Assembly: GCA_965178125.1 (NCBI GenBank)
Contig: OZ237762.1
Location: forward strand, 186,001-250,000
DNA: 64,000 nucleotides
From: Bilabrum cf. latius
Lineage: Eukaryota > Bigyra: Bicosoecida > Bigyra > Bicosoecida
Direction: 5' to 3'
Both the position numbers and the translations under genes were made by a program. Below, in pieces: positions 55,141-64,000 of the stretch (position 1 is the stretch's first letter; every line of letters starts with the position of its first letter). The notes beneath the pieces are model-generated. The model had not been told where the DNA came from, did no database searches, and saw only the letters and a list, made by a program, of their open reading frames with translations.

Positions 55141-56481
55141 ATGGCCCGAAGTATATGGCAGGTATCTACTGCTTTGCCGCGCGCAGTGGCTGCAAAGTTT
55201 TATCGGCAACTGTGCTCTGGAACTAGTCACAAGTCAGCCAGTATTTATCAAATGCACGTGTCAAACTTGCCTAGAAGTATAACATGGTTCCAGCTAGAAG
55301 CACTAGCGTGGCCAGCTCGCGTTGAGTACGCATGGGTTAGCAAAAGCCCTGTTCCGAGTACATAGCTGGGCTGGGGCATCTTGCGGTTCTCCTCTGCAGA
55401 TGAATACAAACGAGCTCAGCATCACTTGTCCATGACGAAAGTAAATGGATCAATTCTGCATTGTAAGCATGACGATAGGCTCCAGCAGCGCTTTAAGCAT
55501 GCAGCAATGGAGGCGATGCTATCGAGCATGCAGGCCCGGGACGACGGGGACAAGCCGCCCGAGCCTTCCAGGAAGAAAGGACGCTCCAGAGCGCGACGAT
55601 TATTGTCTGGACTTCACGTGCAACGAAGCTCCAGCTATCGCGAAGAAGCTCTGAAGGAGAGCATGGGCGAGGCCGAAGAGGACGACGACGACACTGCCGT
55701 GCAGCCCGGGAGGCAGCTGTGGGACGTCGGGGCGGCGACTGATCCCCATGCCGCAGCACCGTCCTCGTCTCAAGCTGGTGCCCCGGTAGGAGCAGACCCC
55801 ACCGCCCCACTGCACCCCGCAACTGCCCCGCCGTCCAACAAGCCCGGAACCCTTGCCAGTCACTCCCACAGCCGCAAGCAGCAGCAGCAGCAGCAGCTGG
55901 GCCAGCAGCTGGGGATGGAGGCGGGCCGGCGGGCCACGGCGGGTGGTGCTCCCGCCCCCCGCAGATCGAAAAGGCACGGGCCAGGCAGTGTCCACCTGCG
56001 GCCCGGATAGCGACTCCGAATCCATGCCTCCGCTGGCAAGCACTGGCGGGCTGGGTATGCGGTGGAGGGCAAGGGCAGCAAGGCTGGCAGCCGCGCGGCG
56101 CCCTAGGTTCCGCTTCCCGAGCTGCAACACCACGTGGGCGAGTCTGTGCACCTGCCAGAACTGCACTCGTCACACATTGTTGCCTCGGGGGCCGGGCCTG
56201 GCAGTGGCGCAGGGGTCACGGTGGACGTGGAGCGGGGGAGGCCGAGCAAGCAGGCGCTGGTGCGGGCCTTCCAGCTGGCCTGGGGAACACTGCGGTAGGA
56301 GAGGGGTGCCAAGGGAGCTGAATGGAGCGAGGGGGAGTCTGACCGGCTGAAGGAGGAGTTCCTGGCCGCTGTGGAGGAAGGGGGGGCTGCTGCCGGGGTG
56401 CTCGGTGGTGCCAATGCATCCCGCACGATGCGGGCTGGCGACGAGCACTCGGTCAGCGACCGCGACCGGGGCAGGCAATGA
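55141..56481 (+). CDS. single-RRM protein, possibly mitochondrial
   Basis: ATG 55141, TGA 56479-56481, 446 residues with TAG as Gln at 55363, 56008, 56104 and 56296. The N-terminus is basic and hydroxyl-rich without acidic residues (MARSIWQVSTALPRAVAAKF), compatible with mitochondrial import. Residues about 39-110 form an RRM: MHVSNLPRSITWFQLEALAW, then QLGWGILRFSSADEYKRAQH, where the first Q is the TAG at 55363, just before RNP1-like GWGILRF. This recalls SLIRP-type proteins, but that is tentative. The remainder is low complexity with a Gln run (KQQQQQQLGQQL) and a charged C-terminus. Confidence 0.75.
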
Positions 56482-56644
56482 AAAGAAATGCACAGATTTA
56501 AGAAAGATCCTGATAGTGTGACGTAAATCGGCTTGAGGTGTTTCTCCCCGACAGGCGATGCCTCACATCAGGTCCAGATCGGAGCGAAGGATCCTTTGGC
56601 ACGTGGCGCGAGCTTTCCATTCACATTTGGAAGCGAATTAGGAA

Positions 56645-57379
56645 ATGGCAGCTCTCAACAAGGCTCTCCGTTCACTTTACCGTTCGTCGCTTTCGCTCTC
56701 CCGCCACTCGGCCCGCCGGCCCGTCCCGGGAAGCTCCGCAGTTCAGCAGCTGAGCTCCGCAGCATCCCAATCGTTCGCGCTGCCCGATCTTGATTACGAC
56801 TACGGCGAGCTCGCACCCCACATCGCGCCGCGCATTATGGAAGTGCACCATTCAAAGCACCACCAGACCTACGTTACGAACCTGAACAACGCGATGGAGC
56901 AGTATGAGAAGGCGCAGGCCACGAACGACGTGGCACAAATGGTCGCGCTGCAGAACGCCATCAAGTTCAACGGCGGTGGCCACGTGAACCATACTATCTT
57001 CTGGAAGAATTTGGCCCCCCCTGAGAAGGGTGGAGGCGGTGAGCCCGAAGGCGAGCTCGCCAAGTACATCGAGAGCGAGTTCGGCTCGTTCGATTCTTTC
57101 AAGAGCACATTTGCCGCGAAGACTGCCGCCGTGCAGGGCAGCGGCTGGGGCTGGCTCGGATATGACAGCGGCAAGGACAAGGTCGTCTTCCAGGCGATGG
57201 CGAACTAGGATCCGCTCTCAACGACCGGCCTGGTTCCGCTGCTCGGGGTTGACGTGTGGGAGCACGCCTACTACCTGCAGTACGAGAACCGCCGCCCTGA
57301 CTACCTGAAGGAGATCTGGAGCATCGTGAACTGGGGCGACGTGGCTGCACGCCTGGCAGACGCCAAGAAGGGCAACTGA
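56645..57379 (+). CDS. SOD2: mitochondrial manganese superoxide dismutase
   Basis: ATG 56645, TGA 57377-57379, 244 residues with one TAG at 57206-57208. The first 44 residues are an Arg/Ser/Leu-rich mitochondrial presequence. The mature enzyme starts [20 protein letters not shown]. Metal ligands: first His of HHSKHH (residue 68), second His of [10 protein letters not shown], and Asp and His of [17 protein letters not shown] carries the Gln typical of Mn rather than Fe enzymes. The TAG lies in [15 protein letters not shown]; the family has NQDPL here. Ending at TAG would remove the last two metal ligands and the C-terminal helices, so sense reading is needed for activity. Function: dismutation of superoxide in the mitochondrial matrix. 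Confidence 0.95.
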
Positions 57380-57712
57380 GCTCCCGGCCTCGACTGCGAT
57401 ATGGCAACCATTGATTTGTGTGTAGCCTAGCCTGAGGGCGCGAGGTAGGCCCAGCCAAGGAACCACATGGGCCCGCGCATGCTCTCTACTAGAGTCGTTG
57501 CTGTCGAAGTGTGTATGCGGCGGCATGACTCGGAGTTCCCAGGTATGCACTGCGAGCCGCAAGTTTCCACTTCGGTCGACCCTGCCAGGGGTGGCCCGTG
57601 ATGGTGCATGCGATCTGGATCTTCCGATCGTGAGCATGTACAGCTGATGAGATCTGCATCATCTACTACATACTTTATGTCCTATCCATGGTTGATTCAT
57701 TCACGTGATCGA
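57380..57712. other. intergenic between convergent genes
   Basis: 333 bp between the stops of the SOD gene and the EMC5-like gene; both 3' untranslated regions must lie here. No repeat, RNA gene or coding signal seen. Confidence 0.5.
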
Positions 57713-58555
57713 TCATTCCACCCCGAACGGATCACCTGCATCCTCTGCCCCTTCCCCTTCTTCTCCCTCTCCTTGCTCTTCCTCGGACTCTCCATCATCC
57801 GCGCTATCCCCTGCCGCTGCTTGCGGTCTACTGCCGTACGCCTAGTCATCCCCTTCTACACTACCCCCGGATGGCCCGTACAGACTCGAGCCTTCCTGCT
57901 CTTCCTCTTCCTCCTCCCCCTCCCCCTCGCTCACCCCCAGCACTGCCGCCCGCGACAAGTTGGCCCCGTCCACCCTGCCCCACTGCGAGGCAGGCCCAAA
58001 TGCACCCATTTCACCAAACTTCTCGCCACTACCTATCCGCTAATCAGCATCATCGCCACCGTACAGCCGCCTTAGGCGGGCGAGCGCAACCTCGCGGGAG
58101 GTTGGCGGGAGCAAGTCGCTCGTGTCCAGCATCTCGTCGTACCCCAACATCCTTCCGCGAGTGGCCCTAGCATTCTAAAACCCACCCACAGACAGCATTG
58201 CACCAGCAAACGTAACCATAAGTGATAATACCACTTCTACTATGACCTGCAACGTGATAGGTGTGGGTAGGCGGTAAGCATAAGCTTGTAGTGTTCGAGC
58301 ACAGCATCGGAAGCAGCTCAGCCAGTGCATCTCACGTCAATAGGAGCATCAACTTCAATATCCAGTCCGTATCGCTCCGCTACCAAGTTCTCATCTGCGC
58401 AAATAATTCGAAATGACTTGAAATATACTTCTTTAGGCTGAATTTGCGAGGGAGCCACTCGCACCGAGCATCACTGCCTTACACTGGATGTACGAGACAC
58501 CAGCATGAACCATCAAGGCGATACCCGCGGCAGTTACAAGTCTACCCAACAACAT
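57713..58555 (-). CDS. EMC5: ER membrane complex subunit 5-like protein with acidic tail
   Basis: Exons 58483-58555, 58336-58394 and 57713-58246 (introns 88 and 89 bp, phases 1 and 0); 221 residues, TGA stop. TAG at 58175, 58040 and 57842 read as Gln. N-terminal MLLGRLVTAAGIALMVHAGV, then SYIQYENLVAERYG and DAPIDVIVEVVLSLMVTFAG, follow the EMC5/MMGT1 pattern: span, HA-x4-IQY, then (L/A)PID and a second span. EMC5 is a core membrane subunit of the EMC insertase. Family members are about 105-130 residues; here a Gly/Glu-rich acidic tail of about 100 residues follows the TAG at 58175. Divergent to the gene at 58679. Confidence 0.75.
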
Positions 58556-58678
58556 GCTAGATTTTGCCCAAAGATTTTTACAGCGTAGCAAAGGGTCGAT
58601 CTGATTTTTGCAGGGCGAGCATACGGTAAGGTGCAGTTTCGACAAAATGGCAGTTGTACCATTCGAAGCCACTGCACC
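58556..58678. promoter_or_regulatory. shared divergent promoter, EMC5-like / repeat protein
   Basis: 123 bp between divergent start codons at 58555 and 58679. The two promoters must share or overlap this space. Contains 'gatttttgcag', which could also be a splice acceptor for an upstream exon of the plus-strand gene. Confidence 0.4.
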
Positions 58679-61600
58679 ATGCAAGACGAATTGGGTGGAT
58701 TCTATGACGAAGCAAATGAAATTCTTGGTGTTAGCAGAGAGGCTCACCGCTCTCATGGGGGCGCCCCAGACGCGGATGCCCAGTTCGCACGGGCAATGCC
58801 ACCTCACCAACGGCAACCGCGACGGGATGTCGCACGTAGGCGAACCGAGCGCCGATCTCCGAGAGCGCGGGGAGTAAATTAGCACTCACACACAGCCTCG
58901 CATCAGCGCACGAGCGTGGCAAGCCGTCCGAAGCATCCCCGCCGGCAGCGAGAGATGACAAGAGCTGAGCGTGCCCGTGCGGCTGCCATTGCAGAGCAGC
59001 GGGTGGTTGCCTCGACGGAGTCGCACATGGCACAGCCAGGTACAGCTCGTAGTTCGTTGCCATCGATACGTGGCAGTGGTTCCTCTGGGGCTGCTCCTCT
59101 AGGTGCCCAGGGCAGCAGCGGCATGGGCTCGCCGAATTCCAGGCGAGCAGCTGCACAGAGTGTCGCGCAGCGAGCACGCCGCCGAGCCTCCGAAATGGAG
59201 GGCAATATTGCAGAATAGCCCGTGTCCGCACGGCGAGGTGAAGCAGGCGCCGCGCCCTCTGATGCTGGAGACGGCGCCTCTAACGCGCAACACCACCCGG
59301 CGGCTGGCGGCGCTCGTCACACTGGCCCCTCCCTCCCTAGCCGCCTGCGCGGGGACGCCACGGTGGAGGAGCGAGCCGACCACGCGCGGCAGCTGGTGGT
59401 TGCCTTGCGGCGGGAGGACCGGGAACGGAAGGCGAGGGCGAGGGCCCGTCTGGAGGCCGAGACCAAAGGGGTGGAGAGGGAGCTGGCCCTGTTCGACGAA
59501 CTGAGACAGGCCAAGGAAGAGCAGGTGAGGGAGGAGAAGGAGAGGCAGAAGCAGGAGAGGAGGGAGAAATTCCTCAAGAAACAGGCAGAAGTGCGGGCCC
59601 GTATCGCGGCCATTGGGGGAGGGGGCAAGGGGGCCTAGGGGACGAGGACCAGGGCAGGCGAAGGGGCTGGCAGGCAAAGGCACGGACCCAGTGGCAGTGG
59701 CAGGGGCAGTGGAGCAGGTGGGCGGAGGCATGGCGGTGGGGTGCGTGGTCAGGGGGGGCGAGGGAATAGGGGGTTCGAGATGGGGGTTGCACCCCCCGGC
59801 ATGGGAGCGGGGGGGATTCACCTGGGGGTGCATGGGGGTCCCACGTCCGGGAGGCACCCCGCTGGTGGCGCCAGGACTAGGGGAATAGGAATGGGAAGGG
59901 CAGGGGCTTCGTCTGGCCGGTCCCGGGGCGGGGTTGCGGGTGCGGGTGGTGTGGCGCGACAAGCCGACGGGTCGTACCTGATTCCTCCCTAGGGTGTGGA
60001 GATGCCCGGCCTGGAGCTCGGGCTCGGGGCTCAGGTGGTGCCTCTGGGGGGGCGGGCCATGACCCCGAGGGAGGCACAGGAGAGGGAGAGGAGGAGGGCG
60101 GCGGACCCGAGGAGCGGGGGCAGCGGGGGCAAGCGGAGAGGGGGTATGGGAGCCGGGGGGAAGGGCACGGGCAGGGGCACGGGCGGTGGGGGTCTGGCGA
60201 GCCCGGGGCGCGGGGGGCACCGGAGGCACGGTTCCGGGGCTGCAGGCAGTGCCAGGAGCAGGGGCAGTGGGAGCTAGAGGCAGAGGCAGCGGGGGCTAGG
60301 GGCCCCGCACCGCAGTCCCCTGCAGTCTCCTGTGGCAGCGGCAGGCAGCCCGGGGTCGGGGTCGAGGATGCACGTGTCGGCCGCGAGGGCCCTCTCGATG
60401 GAGAGTGATGGTCCCCCACCAGGGGGGGAAGGGGTGCGGCCCACTCCCCCCCGCGGCCGTGCCGCTTCTCCCATCCCGAATGCCGGAGGCTCAGCTGGAT
60501 CAGGGGCAGGGGCAGTGGCAGGGGCAGGGGCAGGGGCAGGGGCTTGGGCCGCGAATGCTGTTGATGGCGGGGAGCACACGGGCGATCACGGGCCGCACTC
60601 GTCGTACCCCCACCGGGGCAGGAGACTGCACGCCCATGGGCGGCATCCGCACGATGGTGTGATGAGTGAGGAGCGGCACGCCCGAGGGGAAGAGGGCCAG
60701 TTGAGGTCTGTGAGCCACCCTAGACACGAGCACGATGAGCACCAGGCGCACCCCCCTGATCACCAGTGTGAGCAAGGCGAGGACGAAGCGGGGGAATGGG
60801 AATAGGAAGATTAGGAAACCGCGGGTGTGGATGAGGACGACCCGTACGCCGCCCCCTCCCCCAGAGCATCTGATGCGGCCCCCTCCCCCAGAGCATCTGA
60901 TGCGGCCCCCTCCCCCAGAGCATCTGAAGCGGCGCCTTTACCCAACCAGTCCGATGCCACTGCACCTGCTCCAGTGTCGCGGGCAGAGCGCAGGAGGCTG
61001 CGGCTGGAGGCCATGGAGAGGAGGAGGAAGGAGCAGGAGCGAGAGACCAGGGAACAATCAAATGCATTGCATGACGGTGCAGATGCAGCCGTGGATGCTT
61101 CCATGGAGGGAGAGGGGGAGGGCAAGCTGGACCAGGAGCATGGGCTAGAGCTAGAGAGCGGTCCGGATCCGGACCATGGGCAGCGTGCCAGCTCTCCTCT
61201 GGGGTCTCCTGTCAGGGCACAGGGCAGCGAGGGAGCCTCTAGCCCTGGTAGCAGCAGGGGCAGGGGCAGGAGCACATCACGCGCGTCAGGGGGCGCTCGG
61301 TCGGCAGGGCGGGCGGGACGCGGTGAGGTGGACGTGTCTCCGGTGCGTGTGGAGGAGCTGTCACCCAGACGGAGGGCGGGCCAGGGCACAGGCGCGGGGG
61401 GTGCGGCGGCGGCCGAAGCAGGTCCCTCGCACGGTGCCGATGAGCCGCCGAGATCGTCCTCGCCGGCGGGTCATGATAGGCATGCCAGCGGGGTGTCCAC
61501 AGCGGAGGAGATCGAGGCGCTTGCGGATGCACCATTTGAGGCAGGGGGTCTGTTGGGCGGTGATAGCGATGGAGACGACGAGGAGCTGGAGAACGGAGAT

Positions 61601-63454
61601 GCAAAGGTTAGCGAAGATGGGGACAGCAGGGACAGAGACGGGATCGATGGAAGCGAGGGGCCATTGGCGGCGAATAGCCTAGGTGGTGGTGCCGAGGAAG
61701 AAGGAGAAGAGGAGCCATTGGCGGCGAATAGCCTAGGTGGTGGTGCCGAGGAAGAAGGAGAAGAGGAGCCATTGGCGGCGAATAGCCTAGGTGGTGGTGC
61801 CGAGGAAGAAGGAGAAGAGGAGCCATTGGCGGCGAATAGCCTAGGTGGTGGTGCCGAGGAAGAAGGAGAAAAAGAGCAAGACATGGGGGGTGATGTGGAT
61901 AATGATTCTATCGGGGAGCAGCCTTAGAAGACTGAGGAAATCCCTGACGACTTGGCCAGCCAGAAGGTAGAATCGAAAAGCCCGAGGGAACAAGCTGACG
62001 GACCCGTAAACTCCGCCGCGGATATCGAGGCCTTGATGCAGCAGCCATTCGGGGAGCACATCGATGCTGACGGCGGCACTGCAGACGGCAATCTCGGCTA
62101 TGATAATATTGCTGATGCTGCAGACGAAGCTGAGACTGGTGCTGCAGACGAGACTGGTGCTGCAGACGAGGCTGAGACTGGTGCTGCAGACGAGGCTGAG
62201 ACTGGTGCTGCAGACGAGGCTGAGACTGATGCTGCAGGCGAAGCTGAGAATGATGCTGCAGACGAGACTGGTGCTGCAGACGAGGTTGAGACTGATGCTG
62301 CAGGCGAGGTTGAGACTGGTGCTGCAGACGAGGCTGAGACTGGTGCTGCAGACGAGACTGGTGCTGCAGACGAGGCTGAGACTGGTGCTGCAGACGAGAC
62401 TGGCGATGCAGTCGAGGCTGAGACTGGTGCTGCAGACGAGACTGGTGCTGCAGACGAGGTTGAGACTGATGCTGCAGACGAGGCTGAGACTGGTGCTGCA
62501 GACGAGACTGATGCTGCAGACGAGGTTGAGACTGGTGCTGCAGACGAGGCTGAGACTGGTGCTGCAGACGAGGTTGAGACTGATGCTGCAGGCGAGGTTG
62601 AGACTGGTGCTGCAGACGAGGCTGAGACTGGTGCTGCAGACGAGACTGGTGCTGCAGACGAGGCTGAGACTGGTGCTGCAGACGAGACTGGTGATGCAGT
62701 CGAGGCTGAGACTGGTGCTGCAGACGAGGCTGAGACTGGTGCTGCAGACGAGACTGAGAATGATGGTGCAGACGAGGCTGAGACTGGTGCTGCAGACGAG
62801 GCTGAGACTGGTGCTGCAGACGAGGCTGAGACTGGTGCTGCAGACGAGGCTGAGACTGATGCTGCAGACGAAGCTGAGGCTGATGCTGCAGACTAGACTG
62901 GTGCTGCAGACGAGGCTGAGAATGATGCTGCGGGTGAGGCTGATGCTAGCACTCTGGAGCAAGCAGGTGATGGCACCACCGTGTTGTCCTCATCGGCTGG
63001 GCTGGATCAGCCGTCATTCGTGCTGGCGTCGCAGGGTGCAGGGGACTGTGGTGCATCCCCCGCACACGATGCTGCGGCAGGCGCCTTCAGCCCTGGGGGC
63101 GTCAACGATTCGGTGCTGAGCGGCCCCTTGGACGATTTGGAGAACACAGCGGACCTAGATGGCACAGTGATGCTTGCAGGATCTGTGGTGCTGCCACCGG
63201 GAGCGCTGGCGGGAGCGGGAGCCGGAGCAGGGGCGTCAGCCGGTGAAATGTTGGCTGGTGCTGGGGGATAGGCACCCGTGGGTGGTGGAGAAGAGAGCAG
63301 CCGCCTTCAAGACAGCCAAGCAGGCCATAAGGATGCAGTGCGCGGGCATGAGAGTGCAGATGCACCATCAGGGGGCGGGGAGGATGGCCAAGCGAACGGA
63401 ACTGACGGACACACCGGTGAATTTGAGTAGGACAGTGTCGACGGGGGCAGCTAA
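58679..63454 (+). CDS. giant low-complexity repeat protein, unknown
   Basis: One frame from ATG 58679 to TAA 63452-63454, 1591 residues, if TAG is Gln at 58880, 59216, 59636, 59990, 60275, 60803, 60812, 61925, 62894, 63269 and 63428; the standard code gives about eight pieces, all in this frame. The only segment that looks folded is a charged coiled coil at about 59345-59625 (ERADHARQLVVALRREDRER and following Glu/Lys/Arg heptads). Elsewhere it is Arg/Gly-rich, then Ser/Glu/Asp-rich, and carries three internal repeat families (APSPRASDA x3, an 18-residue unit x4, and an E-A/V-ETGAAD array). The start could lie further upstream if an exon precedes 58620. Function unknown; the composition suggests a disordered scaffold. 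Confidence 0.7.
60847..60930 (+). repeat. 27-bp coding repeat, 3 copies
   Basis: Three in-frame units encoding APSPRASDA, with the last drifting to ASEA. They lie inside the giant repeat protein gene. Period 27 keeps the frame. Confidence 0.9.
61661..61876 (+). repeat. 54-bp coding repeat, 4 copies
   Basis: Units start at 61661, 61715, 61769 and 61823 and are essentially identical. Each encodes PLAANSLGGGAEEEGEEE (18 residues), so the frame is kept. Inside the giant repeat protein gene. Confidence 0.93.
62118..62945 (+). repeat. degenerate 24/18-bp coding array (EAETGAAD)
   Basis: About 800 bp built from mixed 24-bp (E-A/V-ETGAAD) and 18-bp (ETGAAD) units, all multiples of three. Unlike the 60- and 64-bp arrays it is interspersed and mutated. 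One unit has TAG at 62894 where neighbours have GAG, so Glu was replaced by Gln without breaking the frame. Confidence 0.9.
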
Positions 63455-63759
63455 TGCACATGAAATACCTAAGTGACTTTAGACTACGCTGCGTGGTTTT
63501 TGTTCTGTTTTGTGCTTTTCTCCTGCGGCGCCCAAGCCAACACAACTCCCTTGCAGATCGCAAGCACACGCCTGTGACTACGACCATATCGTGAGGTTGC
63601 CGCCACACCCACACACCACCCATCCACTCCATTATTCATCCATCCTCAGGAGTACAGAATCGATTGAACACTCCGCACTCCAACCTTCGCTGAAAGCTTC
63701 GCTAGCGCTGGCAGCAGTAGCAAGCAATCCGCCATCTCCCCAGGGACAGTCCCTGGCGC
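63455..63759. other. intergenic between convergent genes
   Basis: 305 bp between the TAA of the giant repeat gene and the TAA of the eS27 gene. Less GC-rich than the flanks, with no repeat or coding signal; it must hold both 3' untranslated regions. Confidence 0.5.
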
Positions 63760-64000
63760 TTACACGCGCTTCACCCTGTACCTGTGAGTCACCTGCACGC
63801 TAGCCTTGCCGCCAGTCGGCCTGGTCAGCACCCATCCGCACTCCTCCTTGGGGCATACAACGATCGCGTTGGCGTGGCTGAACACGGTGGTGATGGTGCC
63901 GCAGTTGCTGCACTCGATGTCCAGGAAGTTCGAGTTGGGAGTCTGAACAAGACGAGCCTTCTTGTGCATGGTCTTCTCATCGGCAGCGCTGGGGTTCAGC
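63760..64000 (-). CDS. RPS27: ribosomal protein eS27 (5' end outside window)
   Basis: The frame enters from the right edge as LNPSAADEKTMHKKARLVQ and ends at TAA 63760-63762. It matches eS27 of the 40S subunit: PNSNFLDIECSNCGTITTVF, SHANAIVVCP, PTGGKA. The length from the HKK motif to the stop is that of the family, so TAA is a genuine terminator in this organism. Odd features: the second half of the zinc ribbon reads CPKEEC (C-x4-C instead of C-x2-C), and the C-terminus SVQVTHRYRVKRV differs from the usual RLTEGCSFRRK type. The start codon and any first exon lie beyond base 64000. Confidence 0.93.
   Translation of the reverse strand, partial: LNPSAADEKTMHKKARLVQTPNSNFLDIECSNCGTITTVFSHANAIVVCPKEECGWVLTRPTGGKASVQVTHRYRVKRV

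Noticed and set aside
1-64000. TAG-containing genes as pseudogenes or read-through cases under the standard code
   Set aside because: Frames are clean across about 85 TAGs with no other lesions, TAG never ends a gene, and conserved Gln positions are involved.

Overview
This is a GC-rich nuclear window from a unicellular, probably ciliated eukaryote (protist or alga). It has GT-AG introns of about 87-375 bp, a B9D2 transition-zone protein (hence a cilium), a mitochondrial-type Mn superoxide dismutase, ribosomal protein eS27, F-box, FYVE, EMC5 and RRM proteins, and a bacterial/plant-like cyclopropane fatty acid synthase system. The lineage cannot be named from sequence alone.

The main discovery is the genetic code. 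Read with the standard code, almost every gene is cut into pieces by TAG. Read with TAG as glutamine, and TGA and TAA as stops, the pieces join in one frame into complete genes. I count about 85 in-frame TAGs across about 20 genes and no in-frame TAA. No gene ends in TAG. Most genes end in TGA; eS27 and three large genes end in TAA. In MnSOD (57206) and B9D2 (53054-53056) the TAG falls on a conserved Gln, and in the zinc-finger arrays it sits where sister fingers have CAG. All gene models below use this code.

Layout. 1-1008: 3'-incomplete secreted protein (minus). 1256-10830: four tandem C2H2 zinc-finger genes (minus), each fused at its 3' end to a 5'-truncated, out-of-frame copy of the neighbouring cyclopropane synthase gene. 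12213-18872: the intact FAD oxidase-cyclopropane synthase gene (minus) and a DUF1365 gene (plus), divergent across 89 bp. 19201-25485: large secreted/membrane protein interrupted by a 24 x 64-bp array that shifts the frame. 25690-36249 (minus): propeller/coiled-coil protein, ABC half transporter, and an F-box-WD40 protein carrying a 30 x 60-bp in-frame array. 36669-43692: unknown protein, SOSS-B-like OB-fold protein, ZNHIT3-like fragment and a six-exon sodium:solute symporter. 44077-50733: a 2218-residue FYVE-ankyrin protein with polyQ. 50994-56481: fifth zinc-finger gene, B9D2, two RRM proteins. 56645-64000: MnSOD, EMC5-like, a 1591-residue repeat protein and eS27 (5' end outside the window).

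Genes are dense and often in divergent pairs with short shared promoters. Several tandem arrays are almost perfectly homogeneous. Two short DNA words, CAGGGAACA and GTGTGACGA, recur far more often than composition predicts, in several reading frames.
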